Positions 1 through 9,759 are shown, numbered from the stretch's first letter. The stretch: DNA of 64,000 nt from an uncultured Pseudomonadales bacterium (GCA_947259995.1 CAMYOK010000002.1:160881-224880); one strand, 5' to 3'. Numbers and translations: made by a program. Notes: generated from the sequence alone by a model not told the origin.

Positions 1-280
1 TACTTCCCGAAGCATCCACATCCTTTGGATAGACTAAGGTCATACAAAACTCTTCGTCAGATGATTCGACTTTAAAACGCACAGTCGAATTCATCGTCAC
101 AACCGTCGGTGGAACACAATGCGGGTCGACAAACTCCGCCCTCACTAATTCTTCCTCCAAACTCTCTGCGATATTGCTAGCGCTATGAGGCAATGCATCA
201 ATTATTTTCTCCAGACGCTCGGCATCTAGGGTTGAGATGATTACATTCGGTTTAGTGTTCGTGTTCATTTTCATTCTCAT
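1..280 (-). CDS. rnk: Rnk, regulator of nucleoside diphosphate kinase (N-terminal part, cut by window edge)
   Basis: This partial gene runs off the left edge. About 93 codons are visible, starting from three closely spaced in-frame ATGs (280, 274, 268). The core reads ISTLDAERLEK, then RAEFVDPHCVPPTVVTMNS, then a strand ending in LVYP. This is the pattern of Rnk, a GreA/GreB-fold protein that binds RNA polymerase near the secondary channel and was named for its effect on Ndk levels. The VTMNS and TLVYP blocks are the diagnostic part of the Gre C-terminal domain. No clear Shine-Dalgarno singles out one start; the ATG at 268 gives an N-terminus closest to other Rnk proteins. The family is confident from the motif order; the 3' half is not visible. 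Confidence 0.85.
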   Translation of the reverse strand, partial: MRMKMNTNTKPNVIISTLDAERLEKIIDALPHSASNIAESLEEELVRAEFVDPHCVPPTVVTMNSTVRFKVESSDEEFCMTLVYPKDVDASGS

Positions 281-334
281 TAAAGTCCAAAGACAAAAGT
301 GTTCTTAGTTAAAAATTTTGCGAGGTTTTATTGC

Positions 335-649
335 TTACGCGGTCAATTTTAAGCCAACGATGCCCACGATAATAGCGGCAATGCTTAATAATCGCAGCAC
401 AGAGGTTGGCTCGCCGAAAAGGGCAATTCCGACAAAAGCAGTGCCTACAGCACCGACCCCCACCCATACTGCGTAGACCGTCCCGATAGGCAGGGAGCGC
501 ATTGCAATACTCAAAAGGAAGAAGCTCGCGCCCATAGCCATTAGTGTTAAAACACTAGGCCAAAGACGTGTGAAACCATCGGTGTATTTAAGCCCTACAG
601 CCCAAACAATTTCGAGAATCCCCGCGATTAATACTATGACCCAAATCAT
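335..649 (-). CDS. gdx: SMR-family guanidinium exporter (Gdx/SugE type)
   Basis: The 104-residue protein has four transmembrane helices and the small multidrug resistance fold. The glutamate in the first helix ([12 protein letters not shown]) and the [14 protein letters not shown] block are typical of the SugE/Gdx branch rather than the EmrE/Qac branch. Gdx proteins export guanidinium in exchange for protons as antiparallel dimers in the inner membrane. The assignment is strengthened by the guanidine-II riboswitch directly upstream. The Shine-Dalgarno AGGAAA (654-659) sits 4 nt before the ATG and 3 nt after the second riboswitch hairpin. The gene is monocistronic; rnk lies downstream on the same strand 54 bp away. 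Confidence 0.93.
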   Translation of the reverse strand: MIWVIVLIAGILEIVWAVGLKYTDGFTRLWPSVLTLMAMGASFFLLSIAMRSLPIGTVYAVWVGVGAVGTAFVGIALFGEPTSVLRLLSIAAIIVGIVGLKLTA

Positions 650-662
650 ACGATTTCCTGTA

Positions 663-713
663 TTGTCGGGTCGTCCCGCAAGAAAAAATCAGCGCAAGGG
701 TCGTCCCTTCGCT
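663..713 (-). promoter_or_regulatory. Guanidine-II (mini-ykkC) riboswitch
   Basis: Read on the minus strand, the region holds two hairpins each with the core GGGACGACCC (698-707 and 668-677), which is the hallmark of the mini-ykkC motif with ACGA loops. The distal hairpin extends to AAGGG/CCCTT plus AGCG/CGCT with one bulged G. The proximal hairpin extends to CGGG/CCCG plus TTG/CAA with one bulged A. The linker is AT-rich. In this class guanidine joins the two loops and exposes the ribosome-binding site, so gdx translation should rise with guanidine. The placement directly before a Gdx gene matches the known association. Confidence 0.95.
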
Positions 714-735
714 TGGGTTCAAGACAGGCCCTCAC

Positions 736-764
736 GTTACCACAAAGACAGTGGCGTTGGTCAA
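736..764 (-). promoter_or_regulatory. Candidate sigma70 promoter for riboswitch-gdx transcript
   Basis: On the minus strand TTGACC (759-764) is followed after 17 nt by GGTAAC (736-741). The -35 is close to consensus and the -10 is weak. Transcription would begin near 729, just upstream of the first riboswitch hairpin, which suits a short leader. Confidence 0.35.
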
Positions 765-834
765 GCCGGTAGACCTAGGCTTTCTTGCAAAAAGTTAAAA
801 TGGTACTTTTACCCCACGCTCCGTACGTACAGCC

Positions 835-2340
835 TTACAGTTTTTTCAATGCAGGTTTCATTACCTTTCCCATTGCATTGCGAGGTAGGCTTTCCAGTAA
901 ACGTAACGTTTTAGGCAGCTTGTATGATGACATTCGTGTCTCACACCAATACTTCAGTGCTTTGTAGTCTAGTTTTTCATCCGGCTTTAAAACGACAAAC
1001 GCCGTCACGGATTCTCCCCATGTTTCATCAGGCATGCCAACTACCGCACACTCGGCAATCTTGGGATGCGTCAACAAGGTGTCTTCGATCTCAAGCGCAG
1101 ATAGTTTGTAGCCTCCCGATTTTATGATATCGACAGAGGAACGCCCCATGATGCGGAAGTACCCTGTCTCTCGAACTGCCACATCTCCGGTGCGAAACCA
1201 TCCATCAATAAAGGCTTCTTGTGTAGCACGCGGATTGTCCCAATACTCAAGGAACACATTGTCTCCTTGTACGCGGATCTCACCAGGAATATCATCCCCT
1301 TCGATAATTTTTCCGGTCTCGTCAAATAGGGCCACTGTCACCCCAGGCAACGGCTGCCCTACCGCCCCTGCGCGGCGCTCTCCGTGGTAAGGATTAGATA
1401 TACCCATGCCTATTTCGGTCATACCATAGCGCTCAAGAAGTGTTTGCCCTGTCAACTCTTGCCACTGCCTATAGAGTTTTATCGGACAAGCGGCGGACCC
1501 ACTAATATTCAGGCGCATCCCTTTAAAACCGGCACATATGCGCTGCCGTTTTGCCTCCGACAAAGTATCGAGGTATGAGATGATTTTCACATAGACTGTC
1601 GGGACCGCCATAAACACCGTGTAATCTTGCATTTCAACATTACTCATAATTCGATTCATATCGAACTTGGGAAATAACTCGACCTGCGCCCCTATCCAAA
1701 GACCGCAGCACAACACATTGATAATGCCGTGAATGTGATGCAATGGCAGAAACAATGGAATGACATCATCGGCTTGCCATTTCCACGCTTCGAGCAGAGC
1801 GAGTATTTGCGCACGAATATTGGCATGAGTCGTGACGACACCTTTTGGTTTATTCGTCGTGCCACTGGTAAACAAAATCATTGCTCGGCGCTCAATCTGT
1901 AGCTCCGGCATCACCAAAATTTTGTCGCTTAATAACTCTGCCACAGTGAGGACTTGAATGTTAAGCGCCTTACATAAGGCGTGTAACGGCACCAAGGATT
2001 CAGGGTTCGAAGATATACTCAACACTAAGCGAGAAACACCAGCACTACTCAGTGCGTGTTCTAGCTCAGGCATTGCAGAGGCCGTGTTTAACGGGACTGC
2101 GATACCGCCGGCCCTCCAAACCCCTAAAAGGGTAGTGACATAGTCCACACTGGCCGGCATGAAAAATGCGATGCGCGCCTCTTTAAGATCACGCTCTTTA
2201 CCAAGGAGGCCACTAGCAAAACGGTCGATTCGTTGACGCAGCTCTGTATAAGTCCAATGCGCGGCACCGTCATGCAGTGCCACACGTTCGTTACTGTAGT
2301 TAATAGCGGGAAATGGCCGCATATTTGATGTTGTCATCAT
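835..2340 (-). CDS. matB: Malonyl-CoA synthetase-like acyl-CoA ligase
   Basis: The 501-residue ANL-superfamily enzyme has the phosphate loop FTSGTTNKPKGV (about 157-168), HHIHG (201-205), YGMTE (305-309), the hinge region IMGRSSVDIIKSGGYK and a C-terminal PRNAMGK with the catalytic lysine near 492. The stretch after YGMTE (IGMGISNPYHGERRAG) and the VDIIKSGGYK hinge resemble MatB and the mitochondrial ACSF3, which activate malonate or methylmalonate with ATP and CoA. Its position 27 bp after madM supports malonate as substrate. No Shine-Dalgarno is obvious before the ATG pair at 2340/2337. No malonyl-CoA decarboxylase gene is in view, so the product may feed fatty-acid synthesis directly. Substrate is inferred. 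Confidence 0.82.
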   Translation of the reverse strand: MMTTSNMRPFPAINYSNERVALHDGAAHWTYTELRQRIDRFASGLLGKERDLKEARIAFFMPASVDYVTTLLGVWRAGGIAVPLNTASAMPELEHALSSAGVSRLVLSISSNPESLVPLHALCKALNIQVLTVAELLSDKILVMPELQIERRAMILFTSGTTNKPKGVVTTHANIRAQILALLEAWKWQADDVIPLFLPLHHIHGIINVLCCGLWIGAQVELFPKFDMNRIMSNVEMQDYTVFMAVPTVYVKIISYLDTLSEAKRQRICAGFKGMRLNISGSAACPIKLYRQWQELTGQTLLERYGMTEIGMGISNPYHGERRAGAVGQPLPGVTVALFDETGKIIEGDDIPGEIRVQGDNVFLEYWDNPRATQEAFIDGWFRTGDVAVRETGYFRIMGRSSVDIIKSGGYKLSALEIEDTLLTHPKIAECAVVGMPDETWGESVTAFVVLKPDEKLDYKALKYWCETRMSSYKLPKTLRLLESLPRNAMGKVMKPALKKL

Positions 2341-2367
2341 AAATAAAATCCGAGATTCTTATCGACC

Positions 2368-3126
2368 TTACGCAAAAGCACGCACGGAAAAATACAATAT
2401 CGATGGTCCCAACAAGCAACCGACGCCAGTATAGAAAGTCGCCGTCAATGCACCGTAGGGGACGAGCCGCGGATCTGTTGCTGCCAAACCACCCGCTACA
2501 CCACTAGTTGTGCCCATCAAACCACCGAAAACCATAGCTGAATGCGGGTTATTGAGCCCAATCTTCGACGCTACCATCGGGGTGCCGATCATAACGAGGA
2601 TCGACTTTACCACGCCAGCGGCCACACTCAAGGCAATCACATCAGAGCTCGCCCCAATCGCCGTTCCTGTCACAGGCCCAACAATATAGGTGACTGCGCC
2701 CGCCCCGATTGTAGTAATGCTTTCCGGGTCAGTATAGCCAAAAGAAACGGCGACTATCGCTCCCACCAGAAACGATGCCAATACACCAGAAAAAATCGAC
2801 ACTATGCCTGCTAAACCAGACTTGCTCAACTCACTAAACTGGACTCCAAATGCCGTTGCAACGATGCCGAAATCTCGCATCATGCCACCACCCATTATTC
2901 CGACCCCAGCAAGAACTCCGATGTCAGCCACCCCGCGTTGTCCTTCGGTTTCCAACCCCGCGAAATAGGCCGCGACCAAACCTAGTAGAATTGCGATTGC
3001 TGAGCCATGAATTCGACCATAGGTTAAGCGCTTTGAAATCATATAGGACAGATAAACTGTTAACCCTACAACTGTGAACGCCACTATTAATGCATTCGCT
3101 CGCAACACTTCACTAAAGGTTTCCAT
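2368..3126 (-). CDS. madM: Malonate transporter subunit MadM
   Basis: The 252-residue integral membrane protein has many helices and Gly-rich turns (GVGIMGGGMMRDFG, GPVTGTAIGASSDVIA, GGLMGTTSGVAGG). These match MadM, the large subunit of the sodium-dependent malonate carrier. The start at 3126 is preceded by a strong AGGGGG. A longer reading from 3192 has no ribosome site and lies inside madL. The gene overlaps the end of madL by 14 nt, so translational coupling is likely. The MadM length known to me is about 250 residues, so the protein is complete. Confidence 0.88.
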   Translation of the reverse strand: METFSEVLRANALIVAFTVVGLTVYLSYMISKRLTYGRIHGSAIAILLGLVAAYFAGLETEGQRGVADIGVLAGVGIMGGGMMRDFGIVATAFGVQFSELSKSGLAGIVSIFSGVLASFLVGAIVAVSFGYTDPESITTIGAGAVTYIVGPVTGTAIGASSDVIALSVAAGVVKSILVMIGTPMVASKIGLNNPHSAMVFGGLMGTTSGVAGGLAATDPRLVPYGALTATFYTGVGCLLGPSILYFSVRAFA

Positions 3127-3538
3127 TACGCCCCCTTTCTTTGACGGGTTGCAATGAATCCTCAAGCGGAGGAAGCGGCGCACCGGCACCACCTATGCGA
3201 CTAATCAGAGGAACTAATAGAAAGCTCACGAGAACGGCGAGGACGCCAACAATAAGCGCTAACATCCCACCATCTACAGCCGCCACGACGTTCTGGCTTG
3301 CTGCCATGGCTACCACTATGGGGATGTACATTGCACTCCAGAATTTTATACCCTCGCCAGAGTGGCCAGTGACCAGGGCTCGGGAACGCTGGGAGCCAGC
3401 GATCAACACCAATAACAGCATCGCTATTCCCACACCGCCAACATTGGCCTGCACTCCTAACAGTTGCCCAAGCAACTCGCCGACATACAAACCAACGACA
3501 AGACACGCGGCTAATAAAGCGACACCATAGATGACCAT
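3113..3538 (-). CDS. madL: Malonate transporter subunit MadL
   Basis: The 141-residue membrane protein starts MVIYGVALLAACLVVGLYVG and carries GVQANVGGVGIAMLLL, typical of MadL, the small subunit of the MadL-MadM malonate:Na+ symporter. It has about four hydrophobic segments and a short polar C-terminal tail. The ATG at 3538 has AAGGAAAA four nt upstream; a longer reading to 3649 lacks a ribosome site. It is the first gene of the madL-madM-ligase operon, and its promoter must lie in the 126 bp shared with the divergent TfoX-like gene. No regulator gene is adjacent. Confidence 0.87.
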   Translation of the reverse strand: MVIYGVALLAACLVVGLYVGELLGQLLGVQANVGGVGIAMLLLVLIAGSQRSRALVTGHSGEGIKFWSAMYIPIVVAMAASQNVVAAVDGGMLALIVGVLAVLVSFLLVPLISRIGGAGAPLPPLEDSLQPVKERGRNGNL

Positions 3539-3664
3539 ACGATTTTCCTTATTGTTATATATGAAACCATCAAAAACAGTATAACGAAGCAATACAGGCG
3601 TGTCAGACAAGTTATTTCCTTTTATACTCACCTGCACAGAGCAAGCCATTGCAGAGCAAATGAA

Positions 3665-4015
3665 ATGGACGACTATATTGAATATTTACAAGAAGTGTTC
3701 TCTGGCTTGGGAGCCATCAGTGCGAAACGTATGTTTGGTGGCTATGGGCTCTACTACGATTCACTCATGTTTGCGCTGGTCGCCGACGGCGTAGTCTATC
3801 TCAAAGCAGACGCTGAAAATGCAAGCAATTTTACAGCGCTAGGCTTGGAGAAATTTCACTATGAAAAGGCTGGTAAATTAATGGCTATATCGTATTATCA
3901 AGCACCAGATGAACTATTCGACGATCAAGAATTAGCTGGCTATTGGGCAAGACAATCTTGGGATGCCGCATTGCGAGGCGATCAGAAAAAACGCAAACCT
4001 AAATATCTTAAATAA
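3665..4015 (+). CDS. TfoX/Sxy N-terminal-domain protein
   Basis: The 116-residue protein consists of the TfoX N-terminal domain only. It shows the early RMFGGYGLYYD motif, VYLKADAEN and the ending region YWARQSWDAALRGDQ, followed by a lysine-rich tail (KKRKPKYLK). TfoX/Sxy proteins control competence together with CRP, but single-domain forms are widespread and have no settled function. The C-terminal helix-hairpin domain of full TfoX is missing, so a competence role is not supported here. The ribosome site is weak. It is 24 bp from the PH-domain gene downstream, so the two may be cotranscribed. Confidence 0.85.
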   Translation: MDDYIEYLQEVFSGLGAISAKRMFGGYGLYYDSLMFALVADGVVYLKADAENASNFTALGLEKFHYEKAGKLMAISYYQAPDELFDDQELAGYWARQSWDAALRGDQKKRKPKYLK

Positions 4016-4039
4016 ACTCAGAGCGCCTAGAGACAAACA

Positions 4040-4414
4040 ATGAAAGAGTTATTCAAAACCAACCCGGTGATGTTTAGAGCAAACCCTTTGGGCTTTATTT
4101 TAGCCTTAATTCTTATCCCCGTCGGCGTAGGTATATTTATTTTTATTTATTGGTTTTTGTTGGTGCGCACAACAAGCTTCAGCATCTCAAAGGATCATGT
4201 TTTGTATTCAAAAGGGATTTTAAGTCGCACTAATGCCGAGATTGATTTGGACGGCATCCGCACAGTGCGGATTAATCAGAGCTTACTCAATCGCATGTTC
4301 GACACAGGCACGGTGGAGCTTTACACCGCTGGCGACTCGCCGGAGATTGTTGCCCACAGCTTAGCAGCCCCCAACAGCATTCGCGAATTAATAAAAACCA
4401 ATCAGTCCAGTTAG
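4040..4414 (+). CDS. Membrane-anchored bacterial PH-domain protein
   Basis: The 124-residue protein has an N-terminal hydrophobic hairpin (about residues 16-42, [20 protein letters not shown]) and a C-terminal bacterial PH (bPH2, YdbT-like) domain. That domain shows the strand pattern [17 protein letters not shown], then [19 protein letters not shown] and [12 protein letters not shown]. Such proteins are inner-membrane proteins of unknown function. The last 4 nt overlap the convergent ispH stop region. There is only a short GAG upstream of the ATG as a ribosome site. Confidence 0.8.
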   Translation: MKELFKTNPVMFRANPLGFILALILIPVGVGIFIFIYWFLLVRTTSFSISKDHVLYSKGILSRTNAEIDLDGIRTVRINQSLLNRMFDTGTVELYTAGDSPEIVAHSLAAPNSIRELIKTNQSS

Positions 4415-5409
4415 CGACGCAGCTCTTTGGGCATACTGAAGACAATATGCTCTTCGACACCATTGAGCTCTTCAGGGGCTTGTTTGCAGATCTGCTGTAG
4501 CTTCTTCACCACTTGCTGCACTAACACTTCGGGTGCGGAAGCGCCCGCTGTGACGCCAAAGCGAGTCTTATTCTCAAACCAATGCGCCTGCACATCGTCG
4601 ACGCTATCGATAAGATAGGACTCACACCCCAAACGTTCGGCCAACTCTTTCAAGCGATTAGAGTTAGAACTATTGGGCGAACCCACAACGAGCAATAACT
4701 CACACTCAAGCGCCAGCTGCTTAACCGCATCTTGACGATTCTGAGTGGCGTAACAAATGTCTTTCTTGCGCGGCCCCTCAATTAAAGGAAAGCGATTGCG
4801 CAACGCATCAATGATGCGCGAGGTATCATCCATCGACAGAGTCGTCTGGGTGACATAGGACAGTTTTGAAGGGTCTTGCACTTCTAGCACTTCAACGTCT
4901 TCGACTGACTCAACCAGATATATCTTGCCGCCGGCGCTGTCATCATACTGCCCCATCGTGCCTTCGACTTCAGGATGAAATTCATGCCCGATGAGCACAC
5001 ATTCCCTTCCCGCATTACTAAAGCCAATGACCTCCAAATGCACCTTTGTCACCAGAGGACAGGTTGCATCAAACACTTTGAAACCTCGGTGTTCCGCATC
5101 CTCCTTCACAGATTGCGAGACCCCGTGTGCACTAAACACTACGATCGACGAACGACCCTCGGAATCGACTGAGGGAATATCATTAAGTTCATCGACGAAA
5201 ATTGCACCTCGCCGCCGTAAAGTATCGACTACGAATTTATTGTGTACGACTTCATGTCGCACATAGATAGGCGCGCCATAGATGTCCAGTGCGCGATTGA
5301 CGATATCGATAGCACGATCAACCCCAGCACAAAATCCACGCGGATTGGCCAGTTTCACCTGTGCAGTCTTCGATGGTGCATTTGGCTCTACATGTTGCAC
5401 AGCACTCAT
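4411..5409 (-). CDS. ispH: 4-hydroxy-3-methylbut-2-enyl diphosphate reductase IspH
   Basis: The 332-residue enzyme reduces HMBPP to IPP and DMAPP in the last step of the MEP isoprenoid pathway. The three cysteines that hold the Fe-S cluster are visible: C27 (RGFCAGV), C117 (DATCPLV) and C219 ([10 protein letters not shown]). The substrate-binding [11 protein letters not shown] (141-151) and SSNSNRL motifs are also present. It overlaps the fkpB stop codon by one base (TAATG), so translation is probably coupled. It ends the ribF-ileS-fkpB-ispH cluster. The 10-15 residue N-terminal extension before VKLANPRGF is poorly conserved. Confidence 0.97.
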   Translation of the reverse strand: MSAVQHVEPNAPSKTAQVKLANPRGFCAGVDRAIDIVNRALDIYGAPIYVRHEVVHNKFVVDTLRRRGAIFVDELNDIPSVDSEGRSSIVVFSAHGVSQSVKEDAEHRGFKVFDATCPLVTKVHLEVIGFSNAGRECVLIGHEFHPEVEGTMGQYDDSAGGKIYLVESVEDVEVLEVQDPSKLSYVTQTTLSMDDTSRIIDALRNRFPLIEGPRKKDICYATQNRQDAVKQLALECELLLVVGSPNSSNSNRLKELAERLGCESYLIDSVDDVQAHWFENKTRFGVTAGASAPEVLVQQVVKKLQQICKQAPEELNGVEEHIVFSMPKELRR

Positions 5410-5921
5410 TAGCGAATCTCCATGACCTGCACATCGGCAGGAATCACTGAAACGATCTTTGCTTGAAAACGAATCTCACGCCCTGCCAATGGATGATTAA
5501 AGTCCATCACTAGGGTGTCTTCGTCAATCGATTTCACAACCCCAGGAATCTCAAATCCACCAGCATCGGCAAACGACAATACCGTGCCTGCTACGACTGG
5601 GTCCGTCGAATTGGCCAGCAATCGAGCAAACTTACGTCGCGGTAGTACCTGCACATTCTCAGGATTGAGCGCTCCAAAGCTTTGCTCTTCTGGCAACACG
5701 ACATCGACTTCGTCGCCTGCGCCTTTGCCAAATAGCGTTTCTTCAAAGCCGGGCAACAAACTTCCGTCGCCAACCACAAAGCTTGCTGGCGGTTTATCGA
5801 AATTACTATCGACTAGCGTGCCATCGCTTAAAGACAGCGAAAAATTTAAGCTCACTTTACTACCGGCTGCAACCAATGCTCGCGCATTGCTTGCAGGGGC
5901 TTGTTTATCTTGCTCAGGCAT
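5409..5921 (-). CDS. fkpB: FKBP-type peptidyl-prolyl isomerase, FkpB/SlpA
   Basis: The 170-residue cytoplasmic protein has the FKBP core with [37 protein letters not shown] and the insert-in-flap region [18 protein letters not shown] typical of SlpA. It catalyses prolyl cis-trans isomerisation and acts as a folding helper. The chosen ATG (5921) has GGAGAGAAG upstream and overlaps the ileS stop by 8 nt; a longer reading to 6029 is inside ileS. About 28 residues precede the core, more than in E. coli SlpA. In many gammaproteobacteria lspA lies between ileS and this gene; here it is absent. Confidence 0.93.
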   Translation of the reverse strand: MPEQDKQAPASNARALVAAGSKVSLNFSLSLSDGTLVDSNFDKPPASFVVGDGSLLPGFEETLFGKGAGDEVDVVLPEEQSFGALNPENVQVLPRRKFARLLANSTDPVVAGTVLSFADAGGFEIPGVVKSIDEDTLVMDFNHPLAGREIRFQAKIVSVIPADVQVMEIR

Positions 5922-8739
5922 AGAGACGCTTCTCTCCTTCCCCAGCAATATTATCGACACAGCGTGAGCAAAGCTCTGGGTGCTCATTATCGCTACCAAC
6001 ATCGGCACGATGATGCCAACAACGCACACACTTCACGTTATCAGATGCCTTGATCTGCAGTCGCAGGCCGTCCACTTCTGTTGCAGCCGCTTCACCACCC
6101 TGTGCGATTGGCAGAATCTGCGCCTCTGACACCATCAAGGCAAAACGCAGCTCATCTTCCAATTGCGACAATACGATAGTTAGCTCATCCCCACAGTAAA
6201 GTGTCACTTGTGCGCTCAGCGCTGAACCGATTAGTTTCTCACTGCGCTGTTTTTCGAGCTCTTTGTTCACCGCATTCTTGACTAACATCACTTGCTCCCA
6301 GAAGGCATCATTCATGTCCTTAGCTTCTGGCAATAGGGCAAGGCCGTCGGAGTGTTGCGTCAACAAGACTGACTCCGCACGCTCGCCTGGGATGCTCGTC
6401 CAGATCTCCTCGGCAGTGAAGCTAAGTATTGGTGCCACCAAACGGCTCAGTATCTCGACGATATGATAGAGCGCAGTCTGTGTAGAGCGACGCGCCAAAC
6501 TGTCTTCTTTGGTCGTGTACTGACGGTCTTTGATCACATCTAGGTAAAAACTACCAAGCTCGATAACACAGAAGTTATGCACTTTCTGGTACACCCCTAG
6601 AAAGTGATAATTCTCATAATCTTCTTGTACCTCTTGCTGCAATCTCTGCGTGCGGCGAGTGATCCAATAATCCAAGGCCAACAAGCGCTCTGGCTCTAGC
6701 AGGTTCACTTTCGGGTCAAACCCTGACAGATTAGACAATAGGAAACGCGCAGTATTGCGGATGCGTCGATAAGAATCCGCCACACGCTTCAATATCTCTT
6801 TCGATGCCGTCATCTCACCACGATAGTCTGTAGAGGCTACCCATAAACGTAAGATATCTGCCCCGTACTCCTTAAATACTTCCTGCGGAGAGATCGTATT
6901 GCCAAGCGACTTAGACATCTTGCGTCCGTCTGAATCCACAGTAAAACCATGGGTCAGTACCTGTTTATAGGGTGCTTGCCCATGCATTGCGATAGACGTT
7001 TTCAAAGAGGACTGGAACCAGCCGCGATGCTGATCTGAACCCTCAAGGTATAAATCCGCTGGGTATGTTAACTCCTCTCTTTGCTGCAGCACTGAGTAAT
7101 GCGTCACCCCAGAATCAAACCAGACGTCGAGAGTATCAGTGACTTTGCTGTATTGAGCAGCCTCGTCCCCAAGGATGTCCTCTGCACTCATTTCAAACCA
7201 CGCGTCGATACCCTTCTCTTCGATGCGAAGTGCCACCTCTTCTACTAACTCTTCTGTACGCGGATGCAATTGCTGTGTTTCTTTATGCACAAACAATGTG
7301 ATCGGCACGCCCCAGGTTCTTTGACGCGATACACACCAGTCGGGACTACCTTTTAGCATAAGTTCGATACGCGCCTTACCCCAATCAGGGATCCACTGCA
7401 CTTTACCGACAGCATCCAGAGCCGATGCAAGTAAACCCTTCTCGCTCATGCTGATGAACCACTGAGGTGTTGCCCGATAGATCAGCGGCGTCTTAGTACG
7501 CCAGCAATGTGCGTAACTATGCACGATCTTGTTCAAGGCTAACAAAGCATTGCGTTGCTTCAATACCTCGATCACTCGCTCATCAGTTTTGTAGACGTGT
7601 TCACCCGCAAACTCACCAGCGGCGGCGGTAAAGATACCATCGTCATCGATGAGGTTCAGGGTCGCTAAACCATAGGCACGGCCAACATTGAAGTCGTCAA
7701 CACCGTGATCGGGGGCAGTATGTACCGCGCCAGTACCCGCATCAGTGGTGACATGATCACCAAGGATGATCGGCACATGACGCGCCACAAATGGATGCGC
7801 GAGAGACATCAACTCTAATGCTGCGCCTTTCGTTTGGGCGAATACTTCATAAGATTCGCAGCCATAACGACTCATGATGCTTTCGACCATATCTGCCGCA
7901 ACGACTATCGTTTCAGGGCCGTTATCGAACTCACAATTGACCAACGCATAGTCGAGCTCGGCATTGAGGCTCACCGCCTGATTGGAAGGCAGAGTCCAAG
8001 GTGTGGTTGTCCATATCACGACGGATAAATCACGCCCACCCAAGTCCTCGGGTACCTTGCCAAAAGGGGCAAGAAACTTTTCTTTTTCGACAACGGCAAA
8101 ACGCACATCGATCGCGAAGGAAGTTTTGTCCTGATACTCAACTTCGGCCTCGGCCAATGCAGAGCCACCGACTACGCTCCAATATACTGGCTTAAAGCCT
8201 TTCACTAAATGGCCGTTCGCAGCGATCTTACCAAGCGCGCGCACGGTATCGGCTTCTGTTTTGAAATTCATGGTCAAATAAGGATTATCCCACTGACCCA
8301 AAACCCCAAGTCGAACAAAGTCTTGCTTTTGGATTTCCACTTGCTTAGTTGCATAGACTCGGCAAGCCTTGCGGAACTCAGAATAGGAAACCTTTTTACC
8401 AGCCTTGCCTAATTTCTTTTCGACATTATGTTCGATCGGCAGCCCATGACAGTCCCAACCCGGCACATAAGGAGCATCAAAGCCAGCGAGGGTCTTGGAC
8501 TTCACAATCATGTCTTTCAAAGATTTATTAACGGCATGCCCTAAATGCAGTGGACCGTTTGCGTACGGTGGGCCATCGTGCAAGACAAACTTAGGCCGAC
8601 CCTTGCTTTGTTTACGTATTAAGCCGTAGAGGTCGATCTCTTGCCAGCGCGCCAACATTTGTGGCTCGCGCTGAGCAAGACTCGCTTTCATCGGGAAAGC
8701 CGTCTGCGGCAAATTCAGGGTGTTCTTATAATCAGTCAT
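5914..8739 (-). CDS. ileS: Isoleucyl-tRNA synthetase
   Basis: The 941-residue class I synthetase charges tRNA-Ile. The HIGH-equivalent PLHLGH is at 63-68 after the GPPYANG lead-in, and KMSKSLGN is near residue 605. The editing domain carries the [12 protein letters not shown] region and [12 protein letters not shown]. The C-terminal zinc site reads [11 protein letters not shown] with CSRC, typical of the bacterial form. AGGT precedes the ATG by 11 nt. The gene is complete and normal in length. It sits 60 bp downstream of ribF on the same strand and overlaps fkpB, consistent with one operon. Confidence 0.98.
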   Translation of the reverse strand: MTDYKNTLNLPQTAFPMKASLAQREPQMLARWQEIDLYGLIRKQSKGRPKFVLHDGPPYANGPLHLGHAVNKSLKDMIVKSKTLAGFDAPYVPGWDCHGLPIEHNVEKKLGKAGKKVSYSEFRKACRVYATKQVEIQKQDFVRLGVLGQWDNPYLTMNFKTEADTVRALGKIAANGHLVKGFKPVYWSVVGGSALAEAEVEYQDKTSFAIDVRFAVVEKEKFLAPFGKVPEDLGGRDLSVVIWTTTPWTLPSNQAVSLNAELDYALVNCEFDNGPETIVVAADMVESIMSRYGCESYEVFAQTKGAALELMSLAHPFVARHVPIILGDHVTTDAGTGAVHTAPDHGVDDFNVGRAYGLATLNLIDDDGIFTAAAGEFAGEHVYKTDERVIEVLKQRNALLALNKIVHSYAHCWRTKTPLIYRATPQWFISMSEKGLLASALDAVGKVQWIPDWGKARIELMLKGSPDWCVSRQRTWGVPITLFVHKETQQLHPRTEELVEEVALRIEEKGIDAWFEMSAEDILGDEAAQYSKVTDTLDVWFDSGVTHYSVLQQREELTYPADLYLEGSDQHRGWFQSSLKTSIAMHGQAPYKQVLTHGFTVDSDGRKMSKSLGNTISPQEVFKEYGADILRLWVASTDYRGEMTASKEILKRVADSYRRIRNTARFLLSNLSGFDPKVNLLEPERLLALDYWITRRTQRLQQEVQEDYENYHFLGVYQKVHNFCVIELGSFYLDVIKDRQYTTKEDSLARRSTQTALYHIVEILSRLVAPILSFTAEEIWTSIPGERAESVLLTQHSDGLALLPEAKDMNDAFWEQVMLVKNAVNKELEKQRSEKLIGSALSAQVTLYCGDELTIVLSQLEDELRFALMVSEAQILPIAQGGEAAATEVDGLRLQIKASDNVKCVRCWHHRADVGSDNEHPELCSRCVDNIAGEGEKRLYA

Positions 8740-8799
8740 TACTTGTACCTATATTCTGTGTGCTGTATTAGCAGTATTTTTCGCCCTATTAGCGTGTCG

Positions 8800-9759
8800 C
8801 TACAAAGGCATGTCTTTGGCAAAAAAATCACGCACCGATTGCACGTCAATAGCGATACAAGTTTGTAGTGCTTCTAAAGACTCAAACTTTCGCTCCTCCC
8901 TTATTTTCTGCCGAAAAATCACTGTAATACGCTCCCCGTATATGTCGCTGTCAAAATCTAGCAAGTGCACCTCTAAAATTGCTTTGTTGCCATCCGAGAC
9001 CGTGGGCCGATAACCGATATTGGCGGCCCCTTTCAATAAACGCTCTGCCATGTCGGCATTGTCTACCTTGACGTCACAGGCGTACACCCCATGTAGAGGC
9101 AAACTCTTGCGGTTCAATTTCACATTGCAGGTGGGAAATCCTAAGTCACGCCCTAGTTGCTGGCCCATTACTACTGTCCCTGAGATACCGTAAGGGCGAT
9201 CGAGCAAAAGTTCAACTAGATCAAACTCACCCGCCTGCAGTCGCTGGCGCACATAGGTGCTGCTAATGCGCACCCCCTCATGCTCACAACTAGTGGACTC
9301 AATCAGCTCGAAGCCATGCTTTGCTCCGAAGTCCTTCAGCATGGCAAAATCACCGAGGCGTTGATGACCGAAACGGAAATCGTTGCCGATGATGAGCGCC
9401 TTCACCCCAAGCCCGCCGACAAGGATGGATTCGATATACTCCTGCGCACTGAGTTTGCGCAAAGCCTCATCGAACTTGAGCTTATAGACGACATCGACCC
9501 CTAGAGCCTCTAGAAGGGCTAATTTCTCTTCTAGCTCACTCAAGCGTGCTGGACAATCTTGCGGACTCTGCGCGAAGAATTCCTCAGGATGAGGCTCTAT
9601 GAGGATAACAACAGACGGTAATTGCAGCTCAGAAGCCTTGTTGCGCAACTGTTGCACGATTAGCTGGTGCCCAGTGTGCACGCCATCGAATTTACCGATG
9701 GTCGCTACACAGCCCTGATGAAGGGCAAGGAAACCGCTCGTTTCCTCTATGATTTGCAT
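8800..9759 (-). CDS. ribF: Bifunctional riboflavin kinase / FAD synthetase RibF
   Basis: The 319-residue enzyme makes FMN from riboflavin and then FAD. The N-terminal nucleotidyltransferase domain shows GKFDGVHTGH (22-31) and IGNDFRFGHQRLGD followed by ISSTYVRQRL. The C-terminal flavokinase domain shows GRDLGFPTCNVKL and GVYACDV. I prefer the ATG at 9759 because it gives the usual short N-terminus; an in-frame GTG at 9771 is the alternative, and neither has a strong ribosome site. It heads the ribF-ileS-fkpB-ispH cluster, the conserved gammaproteobacterial order. Confidence 0.95.
   Translation of the reverse strand: MQIIEETSGFLALHQGCVATIGKFDGVHTGHQLIVQQLRNKASELQLPSVVILIEPHPEEFFAQSPQDCPARLSELEEKLALLEALGVDVVYKLKFDEALRKLSAQEYIESILVGGLGVKALIIGNDFRFGHQRLGDFAMLKDFGAKHGFELIESTSCEHEGVRISSTYVRQRLQAGEFDLVELLLDRPYGISGTVVMGQQLGRDLGFPTCNVKLNRKSLPLHGVYACDVKVDNADMAERLLKGAANIGYRPTVSDGNKAILEVHLLDFDSDIYGERITVIFRQKIREERKFESLEALQTCIAIDVQSVRDFFAKDMPL

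Noticed and set aside
790..834. Terminator after the malonyl-CoA synthetase-like gene
   Set aside because: The AAAAGT/ACTTTT stem is AT-only and weak; not listed as a feature.
3127..3192. A longer MadM start at 3192
   Set aside because: It overlaps madL further, has no ribosome site, and adds a basic non-membrane segment; the ATG at 3126 has AGGGGG.
5515..5967. A 150-codon plus-strand frame opposite fkpB
   Set aside because: Antisense shadow; Ser/Thr-rich and without domain features.
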